This document shows, one piece after another, positions 44,601 through 54,908 of a DNA stretch of 64,000 nucleotides. The DNA is from Lentinus brumalis (Eukaryota; Basidiomycota; Agaricomycetes; Polyporales; Polyporaceae): the NCBI GenBank assembly GCA_001792895.1, contig MARA01000012.1:930001-994000 (forward strand). Reading direction: 5' to 3'. Below the pieces are notes generated by a model that was not told the DNA's origin, searched no databases, and was given only the letters and a program-made list of their open reading frames with translations. A program made the translations under genes and the position numbers. Position 1 is the first letter of the stretch. Each line of letters begins with the position of its first letter.

Positions 44601-45733
44601 TGTCTGCAGCGTCGAGCTAGATGGGACGAAGCGGATCATTGTCGCGGCCGCCACCCAGGCGGGCGTGATCTCCCTTTGGGACGTGTCCACGCGCGAGTGC
44701 TTGTTCATCCTCGAGGAGCCCTTCGGCGATATCGGTGCCTTGAAGCTCTCTCCAGTGCATACCTCTGTGTGCACTACTTGCGGCGAGCTCCCAGTTGAGA
44801 ACTTCTCCATCACCTTCTCTGTCGGGCACGTCGTTCAGTTCTATCGCGCCTACTTGACTCTGCCCACGCGCCGGTGTTCATGTCCACGCAACCTACCACA
44901 GCAAGCGCCTAGATCCAGCCTCTTGAGCCATCGATCCCGCAGCGGGAGCAATGCCTCAGTAGCTTCGACTGGAACCAACACTCCAGTCCGACCCCGCTCC
45001 AGGATGTCGTCCATATCGGAGTCCCCTCCGAGCGCATTCCCGTGTCCGGCCATGGAGTCCATTCCCGTCGGGCATCGGACAAAGATACCCTCCGGCGGGC
45101 GTCGGAGACATTCTTCCTGAGTAACCCCGACTACTTTGAGGACGAGGCGACTCTGGGGCCGCAGGACGTGACCCCGGCGTCCAGTTTCCTCGCGACGCCC
45201 GCTCAGCCGTCCATATGGCAGAGCCTCGTCGTGGTGCGGGTCGCCGAGGCGACCGTCGAACGCGGTGGTTGGGACGTGGGGCGCGACAAGGTCTTCGGCA
45301 TACGTCGCCGAGCTCGACAGCCACTCCCGCGGCGGGCGCGCACGGACCCGAAGGCGCATCTCTTGTCGGAGTACTCGGGGGGCTGACGGCAGCCGCCCTC
45401 GACAGGTGGGAGCTGTGGACGTTCGACCCGACGGAGGGCCGCCTGCAGACGTCGCCACTTCTTGCTCTCAGCCGCGAGCCACCTCGACGGCGAAAGTACG
45501 AGACGAACGCGAGCACGGGCTCGGTGCGCCTCACTGCACCGCTGCCGAAGCGGAGGGGCGTCGTACCGAGGCTGCACTTCACGCGGGTGTCGCCGTTCGT
45601 GAGTACGCCGAGCTGCTGTGTCGCCGGGTTCGGGAACACGGTGGGCCTGTTCAGGTTCGAAACTGCGCCGACTGGAGGCTCGAGTCCTGGACCGTCCTCG
45701 AAGCCCCTAAAGAGGGCAGACATGGAAGCGTGA
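41615..45733 (+). CDS. SCAP: Sterol-sensing SREBP cleavage-activating protein
   Basis: Escort of the membrane-bound transcription factor SREBP, located in the ER membrane. About 1,250 aa, six or more exons (first 41615-41688, second from 41741). Segment IHCATHQIRLILVSSVVITS is the first membrane helix, followed by a long lumenal loop. The sterol-sensing domain spans about 42560-43145: RFTILSLFTFVTYAAF, SRIGLAFTGLVEIVVST, LELFPIIVVFIGVENMANIV, a further helix pair to HWFLVHTFFVTVVSIDI, then the LLLAITAALYYTT helix. A further membrane helix (MPITGTTLLLYGLLLYLL) precedes WD40-like repeats. Three single-base frame changes interrupt the model: near 42405 (GGG), 45038-45042 (CCC) and about 45322. 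The conserved protein continues across each, so assembly error is more likely than decay, though a pseudogene is not excluded. Confidence 0.85.
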
Positions 45734-46117
45734 AGGCGGAGTGAGGGTCAGATGCCGTGCATTTCCTCATGGGTGTATCGCGATGCTAGATATATATTGT
45801 AGGTGATGGTCTTGTATAATCTGTCCTAACTGCCTAGATGGCCTGGCCGGTGCGCTCCGCGGGTACGTGCTCAGTGTTGTGTATATTGGTGCACCCTATG
45901 TATAGTTGCTTTGTTGCAGTCCTAGCATACTCCGTGTAGAGTACGTCGCTGATCTGTAAATATACGCTTGAACATACTACCTTCGTCTTTATGTACCCAG
46001 ACCATATGAGCTCATGATCTCCTCGGTTGCAAGTCTAGTGCTTTGTGAGGGTAAAGTGTGCGCCATACCTCCGGACCAAACGGACTGGAGTGCTGAGATA
46101 GCGATCCGTGGAAGTCC

Positions 46118-47073
46118 GTGGACGCCCCTGCACTGCGCTCCTTGCGTCTTCACCCCATCCACCTCTCCTGGCGCCCGGAGATCTACAGCGGCTTGTCAGT
46201 GCTCGAGTTGAGGGTTCCGATGATGCACCCGCCGAGTCAGAGGCGCATCTTGCAGATCCTCAGGCAATGCCCAGGTCTCGAGTCCCTGCATCTAGAGCTT
46301 TCCTCGCTCATCTCCTTCACCGCCCCCGAAGGCGGCCCCGTGTCCCTCCCTTCGTTATCGGCATGCACGCTTGCCTCCCTTCTCCCGCCAGCATTGCAGA
46401 ACTTCTATCACACATGGCCCTGCCTGCTGCAACCAGGTACAAGATAGTCACTACGGAGCAATATACCGACTTCGATCGCCCAGACTACGCCGTGCTTCCC
46501 GAAGACTGCAGTCGCCTCGCAGGGCTAGTCAACATTCGCATGATGGAGTTCGCGGTGAACGCCGCCAAGGGACTTCTTCACATCCGATGCTACCATTCAT
46601 CCACCGGTGGCCTCGGAGACCCGGTCCTTCAGCTCGACGTTTCCATCCAGAGCGAGCCCAACGAGGTGTTGACGGTATTCCCGCAAGGCTTTCGAGTTGC
46701 CGAGCTGGAAACGCTTGTCGTGTCGGGGATCGGTCCTGAAGTGTCAGTGGTCCGTATGTGGCGGAACATCTTCTGCTCTGCGAAAAAGTTACGAACGTTG
46801 CGCTTGGTCGGCATGGACTGTGAGGTCATTGCTTGCGCCTTCCAGGAGCTCATGACGCCCGATCACGTTGGCGACCTCGTCTGCAGGGAGCTCACGGACA
46901 TCGAGCTTGTAGACATCGAGTCTGAGGAGAAGTGGTTGGCTGAATTCCTTGTCATCTGTCTAAAGTACCGGAAGACATGCGGTTTTCCGCTCAAGCGGCT
47001 CGATCTCCTCGAGGCGAGGGCCGTACCGAATGGGATGGTCGGTGTTTTGGAAGAGTTGCTATGTAGGACCTGA
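46118..47073 (+). pseudogene. F-box/LRR-like gene fragment, copy 2
   Basis: It reads RPEIYSGLSVLELRVP, then RRILQILRQCPGLESLHLEL and LPSLSACTLASLLPPALQNF. After a frame change around 46390-46440 it continues DYAVLPEDCSRLAGLVNIRM, VAELETLVVSGIGPE, KLRTLRLVGMDCEV and ELTDIELVDIESEE, stopping at 47073. The same segments occur in the same order at 29-30 kb on the other strand. No N-terminal F-box or upstream exons are visible, so it is a truncated, frame-broken relative. The second half alone is open for over 200 codons, so expression of a shortened product is conceivable. Confidence 0.55.
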
Positions 47074-48283
47074 AATATCGATGCATGATGCTTGAAGATC
47101 ATGTACATACACTACTTCCCCTCGTTTGTTCACCACCAAATGCGCCTGCTCTACGACAACCGTAAGTTGTGACCATGCAATGGCATGGTCACTATGCGAT
47201 GCCACGTGGTGTTCAAGCTGTGTGGCGTGGTAGTAACACCGACGCGACGCATGGCGGGTCGTGAGTCTGGGCTGAGTCGAAGGCCGTTCCTGACAACTCG
47301 CAGTTTGTGTACGACGAGGGTATGGAGACGGGGAAGCGCACGAGCGAGGCTTGAAACGACAACCATCTCTAGGGACAGGCTCTTCGCCGTTGGGAGGCGT
47401 CCTCTGCGTCATTGTCATCGTTATGCCCAACGAGATGAAGCTCCTCGACGAAGTCGCCGATGTTGTTGAGAGAACTGTCAAGAATATGCTGGAAGTCCAC
47501 CAGATGTCGCCGCGTTCAACTTGTGACCTGCAGGACAACCTCGCGTAAGAGATGAGCTCGACTGGCAAGATGCCATGTGCGGCAGACGAGGGAGCAGGCA
47601 GCAAGGCGGCCGGGATCGTCTCGACATTCGTTGATAATGAAAGATCGATCTCCAGAGGAAACGTGGTCATAATGTCCTGAGTGAGCGTGTCCTTACATCA
47701 GCTGCGGAGGACAACTGTCATCTTTTGAGAATGATGCTCACCACTCTGTAGAAGTACTTAGTGACCGCGAGGTTGAGGTTGCATCTGGCGTAAAGGAGGA
47801 TTATATGCTGACCGCTGCACAAAAGTAGACAAAGTGACTCGATCGGATTAAAAGGATTCTGCAAATGGGATGTATTATACACCTCGCTGCGATGATATAG
47901 CTCACATAGCTTGGTGCACCTTGTATACCGGCAGGGGGGCGATGACACCAAGGAGACGACATACTAAGTACTCGCCCGGCCCCATCGCGGTTATTACCCG
48001 CTATCATAGCGGTGGCATTGCCAGATAAGTCAGACTTCTGTCTGGGGTGTCAGGGGCAGACCTGACCCAGCAGCCTGCGGGGATTTTCCTGGTAGTGGGC
48101 TGTAGCTGCAAGACGGAAATGGAGGGACGAACAAGAACGACACAGGAGCCGGCGGTTAGTGGGTAGCACCGCCACTCGGTTAGGTGGACGCAGCTCGCTC
48201 GATGGGGAAACCAAACCTGTTCCCTTCTCTTCGAGTTGAGCACGAACGCTCATATACCTATACCTCCTGTCATCATCGCGCAG
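47074..48283. other. Intergenic, nothing firmly recognised
   Basis: About 1.2 kb. A 203-codon minus-strand frame (47059-47670) is His/Arg/Ser-rich without family resemblance and overlaps a short plus-strand frame, and I treat both as chance. Positions 47700-47900 are relatively AT-rich. Confidence 0.45.
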
Positions 48284-49825
48284 ATGAAGCTTGCACTCTT
48301 TAACGAGACCCGGGAACCTTTTCTGATACATGTCCAGTCGCCAGGTATCACTCGAGAGCCTGATGGCCAACCCAGAGTGGCGGTACTGCCGCATACGTCA
48401 GCGACGATCACAGCACCGGAGGCGTGCAACGGCCTGCACATCGAGCAATGCGGCTCAGAGAAGGAGGAGCTTGGCTTGCCCAACGGTCTGACGGCTACCA
48501 TTCCCTTGAAACTAGGGGCGAAATGGAAATCCGTCCGTGTCCCTTCCGATGGACCGTGGCGAATATACCGTAGCAAGGTGTGTCGCATTCGCGCGGACGT
48601 GTTCTCAACAGTCAATAACGGAGTATGGGATGGCTAGATATCTAAGGGATGCTATAGGCTATCAGTCTTTGAGCGTCGCGACATGGCCAGTTTCTTATCC
48701 CAGATGCCGGATCCCCTTCCATTGTCGTCTCTTCTCCTACCGGGCACTCATGATACGTATGTTCATCAGACCTGATGTTGCGCCATGCCGCTAATACCAT
48801 AGCTGCTTTGTAGTATGGCATTCTACGGGTGGCCAGTCTCCCAATGCCAATCTCTCTCGACACCTCTTGCCGTTCAATTGCAATCAGGCATCCGCGTCCT
48901 GGACATCCGGCTAGCCGTTGTGGACGGCCGCCTTATCGCCTACCACGGCATATACCCGCAACGCACGCCATTTCAAGAGATCCTCAGCACTATTCACGAC
49001 TTCCTCACGGCCCCGAAGACGTGCCACGAGGCCGTTGTCATGTCCATCAAGCAGGAAGACTTCGCGACTACTCCGCTGCCATACTTCTCGCAATGTGTGC
49101 ACGACGAAATCATGGACGGACCTGGAGGCCGGGAAATGTGGTTCCTGGAGAACAGGATCCCGCAGTTGGGCGAAGTGCGCGGAAAGGTCGTCATGCTGAG
49201 CCGCTTTGGCGGCGACGGCACCGGTTGGGAGGACGGCCTGGAAGGTCTGGGCATTCATCCGACGGCGTGGCCAGATAGTGCGAAGGACGGATTTACGTGG
49301 ACGCTGAAGGGCACCCTTGTTCGGACGCACGACTGGTGAGTACACTTCTCCTTCGCAGCGCAGTACAATTGAAGGACGGCTGACTCGTGTGTCGTCAGGT
49401 ATAACATCCCTTCCTTCCTCTCAATACCCGAGAAGATGAAGCTTGCGACAGACGTTCTCCTGCCGCCATCGGACGATGCATCGACGCCGGTTCTGAACAT
49501 CAGCTTCTTCTCTGCTGCCTCCTTCCTCGCATTCCCGCCGGTGGTGGCACGAGGGTTTGGCTGGCCAAAGGTCGGGCTCGGCATCGAAGGTGTCAATGGT
49601 CGCCTGGGAAAGTGGCTGCTTGACCAGCTCAGCGGCGATAGCCAGAATCGGCCTGGTGAGGCAGCGAATGCTGATGGAGACGGCGAGAAGGTGAACGATA
49701 GTGGCGACGTGCGCATACGCGGGTGGGCTTTCATGGACTTCTTCTCCGAACCAGGGGATGTCGTGCCTTTGCTGGTCGAATGCAACTTCAGAGGGAGGAA
49801 GAGCGGAGAGGAGGGCTGGGAGTAG
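48284..49825 (+). CDS. PI-PLC X-domain phosphodiesterase-like protein
   Basis: About 430 aa in four exons: from 48284, then about 48674-48756, 48814-49335 and 49399-49825. The N-terminal ~100 aa (MKLALFNETREPFLI) form a beta-rich accessory region. The catalytic part has LLLPGTHDTMAFYGWP with the first catalytic-type histidine, GIRVLDIRLAVVDGRLIAYH with the second, then ETL-like region CHEAVVMSIKQED, and ENRIPQLGEVRGKVVMLSRF. This is the bacterial/fungal PI-PLC X fold (GlcNAc-PI or phosphatidylinositol cleavage). No Y or C2 domain is present. There is no signal peptide. The join between exons 1 and 2 is ambiguous: either a GAG acceptor at 48673 or a weak donor at 48570 keeps the frame. Confidence 0.85.
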
Positions 49826-49956
49826 ATCGGATACTAATCCTTTTGGACAGACTCCTTGATCGCTAGTGTCTCACATTGTCCGGATATACCTCTACGCATA
49901 CATGTGTACACCATAATCCGAGTCCGAACCCATTGTCCGTGTCTTGTGCGTACGCA

Positions 49957-50912
49957 CTAAACCGCGCCGAGGACATCCTCCTCAGTTTTGCCGTCCTTGC
50001 GCAACGTCCAGTCGTAGAAGTGGCTAGCCTGAGCGCCTTGCCATTTGTCAAGAGCCTCCATGGTAGCCTTTCCCCAATCGAAGGATTCGTGCTCGGCGAG
50101 ATCGGCGGGACCCTCGACGAACCGTAGAAGGGCCTCATTCTTTGCGAGGATGAATCCGTTCTCGATGCCGTTGCGGACCAACTCTCGCAAGGGGTTCCAG
50201 TAGTTCAGGACGTTCACGACGAGTACCGCTGTTACATATGCTCGTGAGACTCGAACGCATCGACAGTTGTTGGGACTCACGTTTGCTGTGAATACCAACT
50301 TGAGACCAGCAGACGACCTCGAGCACCTCCTCGAACGTGCCATAGCCTCCCGGCAGCCCGATGAATCCGCACGAGCGCCTTGCCATCTCCGCCTTGCGCT
50401 CGTGCATAGAGTTCACGACAACCTGCAACCAGAGCGTCAGATATTCTCTCGCCCTTATCAGGCAGCATAACAATCACTTACAACTTCAGCCTGGCAGACG
50501 CACGGAGGTGAGTCTCGTTCACCCATGCCGCAGTATTGCAAGACGTACCTTCTCCCTGCCCTTCTCCTTCAGCAGAATGTGCGGCGCGTGATGTCCCTTT
50601 GTCTGGTCCACCTCACCTCCAACAGCTACCATTGCGTACGGGACCACTCCCGTTACGTCGCCTCCTGCGTCCAAGACTGCACCCGACACCGCACCCATGA
50701 TCCCCTTCGAGCCTCCGCCGTACACGAGCGGGCGACCAGCCTCAGCGATCGCCTTCCCAAGCGCTACACGCGGTGGGCTGCGATCAACAGATGAGCAGAT
50801 CGCGATGAGAGTAGCACGTACACTTCGCTGCATTGAGGAAGGCGGGCTGGTTCCCGGTCGAGGACCCGCAGAATACTGCAACGGCGCGCGTCTGCGTCTG
50901 CTGGGCCGTCAT
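49957..50912 (-). CDS. LOG-family phosphoribohydrolase (lysine decarboxylase-like fold)
   Basis: 242 aa from ATG 50912 (an in-frame ATG at 51062 would add 50 residues). Exons 50912-50822, 50763-50549, 50490-50482, 50422-50281 and 50228-49957. It has [30 protein letters not shown], then [12 protein letters not shown] and [18 protein letters not shown]. PGGxGTxxE with the upstream R/K is the active-site signature of LOG enzymes, which release free cytokinin-type bases from nucleoside 5'-monophosphates. Annotation as lysine decarboxylase is a historical error for this family. Exon 3 is only 9 nt (codes AEV) yet is flanked by CCAG and GTAAGT and restores [15 protein letters not shown]. It is convergent with the PI-PLC gene. 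Confidence 0.9.
50482..50490 (-). other. 9-nt microexon of the LOG gene
   Basis: GCTGAAGTT, phase 0, between an acceptor ending CCAG and a donor GTAAGT. Skipping it also keeps frame but removes three residues just before the conserved SMHERK helix. Confidence 0.7.
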
Positions 50913-51573
50913 GCTGCTGGTCTTCACGTCGAAAGGAGAGGATACAAATGTGGGATTGCGATCGCCTTTCGTCGACGAGGAGGCTCCTTTTATGTCGGCG
51001 AGCTTGTGCGTGGCGCGCTGAAACCACGCGCTGAGCGTGGTGTTCGTGCCCGCGTGAGTCATGAATGTCGTCGATTGCGCTCAATTTGAGCCGGCAAGCA
51101 AGTGCTCGGAAGGATCTTCTCAGGGTGCGGGAGGGAGAGCAAGGTTGTACCAGGAGTTCTCATTTTTGTGAAAGGGATATTGGGGATGATATACCTGTGC
51201 GAGCTGCGGGCAACCCTAGGACCTTGGGTGACTCAGGCAATTGGGCAGGAGGTTCGCGAGGCAGGACAAGCTTCGTGGCAACAAGCGCCCGACCGCGTCG
51301 GGTAGATCATGAAATTAGTATCTGAAGGCGTCCGTAGTCTGCTGTGTCAGTCAGGGGCTCATGGGATGCTCGTAAACAAATACGTGGAGAGGGCGTGTCC
51401 AGACACGCAGGAGTACCGATGACTGAAGGTGACATTATAGTCGACAAAATAAGTATGAGGTACAACTTCGCTCTGGGCATCCAACCTATCGTCCTACACT
51501 GAACCGAGACTTCTTCCGATCTTGCTGTCGCATCTAGACCGTCAAGGACGCGCCTCAGATCAAGATGGTCTCA

Positions 51574-52189
51574 CTACGCGCCGTAGTTGAGACGGAAGAT
51601 GTCGTTGAAGCTGGCCAGTCCAGCGTCAACACACGCTCTCTTACATGACGTGACAGGCACTTACACGTAGTAGCTACCGCCATCGGGTATTAGCTGGAAG
51701 ACCTGGCTGAATTGGAGGGGGTTCGTGCTGTCATCGACCTGTGCCGCCGCGGGGAGTCACGTCGGGTTCCGAGTACACGCGTAATAAGTGAATTCGGACG
51801 TACGACCAGGAGACCCGTCACACTGACAATCAGGCTCGCAACGGTAGGCGAAGAGGGCTGCGCGTCCAGGGTGGTGACCTTGTGCTGGACCTTCTCGAAG
51901 GGCAGAGTCTAGGACTTCCGTCAGGCCTCCGGTGCGAGGATGATCGAAGTGCAGACAAAGAGACTCACAGTCAGCTTCTCAGAGATAGCGTTCGCTCCCT
52001 GAATGGGGGTGCCCTCCCAGGACAACATGGAGTGATCGCGCTGTGTGGATGACGCAGAGAATGTCAGATACATAAGAAACATTTGCGACTAAGACGCACG
52101 TAGAGGCTCTGGAGACCCGCACGGTTTGCATCAAAGGTCGAGTAGTAGAAGTCAGTGAACTGCTTCGCGATGGCGTTGATGTCGGCCAT
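51574..52189 (-). CDS. NTF2: Nuclear transport factor 2
   Basis: Exactly 125 aa after splicing, the standard NTF2 length. Five exons from 52189 to 51574. MADINAIAKQFTDFYYSTFD is followed by LQSLYRDHSMLSWEG, then IQGANAISEKLT, LPFEKVQHKVTTLDAQPS, SLIVSVTGLLVVDDSTNPLQ and SQVFQLIPDGGSYYVFNDIF, ending RLNYGA. It binds RanGDP and FxFG nucleoporins and carries RanGDP into the nucleus. The sequence is fully conserved across each junction, so every splice call is well supported. The start is the first Met. Region 51063-51573 downstream holds nothing recognised. Confidence 0.95.
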
Positions 52190-52536
52190 GGTGCGATCGG
52201 TATGTCGTGCAGCGGCGAGTGTGTAATGGAGGAGGAAGAGGACAAGGACAAGCTGTGGCGGGCGAAGATGTCTGTCGGGGAGACGCGATCGTTGATTAGA
52301 TTGCATAAGATCCGGCATTTAAGCTTGAAGTTGACCAATGTTAACCAGAATCTTACCGAGTAAGCAGGGCATTTAAACAAATCAATGATGGCTTACTATG
52401 CAGCAGTAAGCATCGTCTGTTTACCCGGCTAGGATCATGGAACCGCGCGGTCGTGCTCGTCCGCTTGAACTTCCCATCCCCCATCACCGCGGCCGCCAGG
52501 CGAGATTTCCACGCAGTCGGCGGGCGACCATCAGCC

Positions 52537-54022
52537 ATGTCTGCCTTCAATGGGTTCAATCCTGTTATGTCTATGGCGCCCATCTCGGAGCCCCCGCGAC
52601 CCGCCATGCGGCGCAAGTCGTCCGCACAGAACCTGCTCGCCAGCTTCAAGTCCAACCCGAACGCGGCCAGCGGTGGCGGCGCGCCCCCGTCTTCCTTCCC
52701 AGCAGCCCCGCCGAGCCTTCCGTACCCGTCGTCGGTCCCTACGCCCACAACTGCGACGATGTCCCGCGAGTGGGACGTGCAGTCCCTCCACAGCGACGGT
52801 GTCAGCTCCTCCGCGGGGGCGTCGCTACAGACGAATGGAAGTCTGCCCCCGGGGACGTCGGTCGACGTCCTGAGAGAGCTTGTCAAGAAGAGGATCATCA
52901 CCCTCACTTACTTGCGCAACGTCCACGAAGGGTGCGTCTCAATTTCAGTCCGTCTGCGAGACTCGCCGACCAGGCAACTGTGCCTACCCCAGACGAAGTC
53001 ACTGGTTCCACACGATCATGATCACACGGACCGAGCTCGACAGGGCGTTCAACAACACTGTCATGAAGCAGCGGTGAGTGGTCCTCCAATTGTGCGATAC
53101 GCCCCCGCCGGACAACCCTAGCCCAGAACATACCGGTTTGCTGTCCTTGGCATGGCACTGGCGAACCAATTTGACGTAAAGGAGCCGCAAGATCTCCTGC
53201 GAGGGATTTGGAACGTACTGTCGGAGTACGAACTGTTGAAGGAGGATAGTGATAGGCCTAAGATCGTACGTACCTTTCGACCGACCGAATTGGATCCACT
53301 GTTCATCTCGTGCACTCTGTAGCGATTATTCAAGGCCCGGGGTTCGAAGCGACCAGCAGGCGCAGATTATGCTCTGTCGTACACAGACCCGTCCGAAGCA
53401 TACATGTCCCTACCACATGTCGTACGTCTCCACCTCTTGTTGCACACAACGCGCAGCTCAGTACGCACACAGCCCTTCCCTCTCGACTACCACCAAACAC
53501 TCCTCTCGCTCCTAGACGTTCTCTCCGAGTTGTACAACAAGATATCCAAAATCCTCGGACCTTCCCCCTTCTCCAGCACACACAGCATGATGGGTCCCCT
53601 GGGACTATTATCACCTCACCCTGGTGTCTCCTACCTCTTCTCCGGAGCTGAGACGGGGCCTGCAAACGACAGCGACAGCAGTTTGTGGGGCATCGCACAC
53701 GCCGGCACGAGCTCGATATACAGCGGTGGTCCCGGCAGCCCGCCACCAAGCTGGACGACGACCTTGGGGGATACCGTAAGGCAAATCGACAGCAAGCTCA
53801 AGGTTCGTGTTCATCCTCCCATTTCATTCTCCGTGCGCGCATCTTATGATCCATCTGTCACAATCTGCCATGATTCCACTGCAGAAATTGATCGCCACGC
53901 TGTTGAAAGAGCTGGACGACTGCGCGCGCGCTGGGATCAAAGACGAGTTGGCATCACTCGATCCGCTGCTCAGACATGTCTCCGGCGGAGATGAGCATAG
54001 AGACACGTTTGAGTTCGACTGA
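52537..54022 (+). CDS. Conserved-looking protein of unknown function
   Basis: About 380 aa in six exons. Residues 1-100 are Ser/Pro/Gly-rich and look disordered. A helical region follows: VDVLRELVKKRIITLTYLRN, then SHWFHTIMITRTELDRAF, RFAVLGMALANQFDV and LLRGIWNVLSEYELL. Next come DYHQTLLSLLDVLSELYNKI, a Gly/Ser linker and a last helix LIATLLKELDDCARAGIKDE before the acidic end. Six exons join in frame at consensus sites and the inner part has strong amphipathic helices, so it is a real gene. I do not recognise the family and assign no role. It is divergent from NTF2 (about 350 bp apart). Confidence 0.75.
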
Positions 54023-54823
54023 GGGCGGAAGATCCGCGCGCGCTGGGACCATATTCGTTCGTTACCCCCTTGATCCTTGGACGCATACCCTGCGCAGATA
54101 ACTTTATAGCTCTATCTAATGTTTGTATTCTGCTGTACTTTGTAGTAATAGACACGGATACGCTTCCCCTTCGTTCCGCAAACTCACGAGGCCTCAAGAT
54201 ACTCTGCTTCCTCCCAGATGTCGCCCCCAGCGTAGCAAGAGCTCACATTAGCCGGATGATACCCCGCTGCCGCTCACTCTGCTCCCAAGTCACGATCGAA
54301 GCGCGCAAAGGCGCATCCCCTTCCCTTGTTCTCCGAACGGAGCGCTCATGAATCTTCGACAAAGGACGCACCGCTGATTGCACCGCCGCCTCTAATACGA
54401 GCGAAAGAAAACTCCCAAACGAGATGAGAACGGCAGCACTCCTTTGGGAGCGATCCTAGTGAGAAGACAGCAGGGCGGTTGATAGGGAAGGCCTTCAGAA
54501 GCTCATTGTGGTCGCCAGCGTCCACTGTCGAACAATCAACTGCTCCCGTGCCTCCCACACGACGCAAGATCCGGCCTCGTACGTCTGAGCTTTCTGGGTG
54601 TCGTACTGAGCGGAATGCCGAGGCGAAGTTCGTTCAGAGGTGCCAAGGGGTCAAAGGACGTCGAGAGAGAGGTGCACGACGTGGACGACGACGAGAACGA
54701 CGTGGAGACGGTGGCAGAGACCGTCAGAAAGAACTGGAATGAGTCATGATAAGGAAAATTGATCGAGGAGCGGCCATCGATTATAAACGATCACGCGATT
54801 GAAGCGGAGCTTGAAAAGGCACG
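54023..54823. other. Intergenic upstream of TBP
   Basis: About 800 bp. A plus-strand frame at 54479-54742 ends in an Arg/Gly-rich run from a GA-rich stretch and is probably chance. No gene was recognised. Confidence 0.45.
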
Positions 54824-54830
54824 TATATAA
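54824..54830 (+). promoter_or_regulatory. TATA box of the TBP gene
   Basis: TATATAA lies 85 bp before the TBP start codon, with a TC-rich stretch between them. If functional, the gene for the TATA-binding protein itself has a TATA promoter. Confidence 0.6.
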
Positions 54831-54908
54831 GGCCCAGGGTCACGTCGGGTCCCTCCTCTCGCCCCCCGCACTGCGTTTTCCCACGGTTGATTTTTCTTTA
54901 CGACCACC

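Noticed and set aside
47059..47670. 203-codon minus-strand open frame
   Set aside because: No family resemblance or domain-like pattern, His/Arg/Ser-rich composition, and it overlaps the end of the F-box/LRR fragment.
50220..50281. T-loop-like GCGTTCGAGTCTC on the minus strand, a possible tRNA
   Set aside because: It lies inside an ordinary 52-bp LOG intron, and no acceptor stem or anticodon arm can be formed around it.
54479..54742. Arg/Gly-rich frame upstream of TBP
   Set aside because: Produced by a GA-rich stretch. No start context, splice support or similarity.
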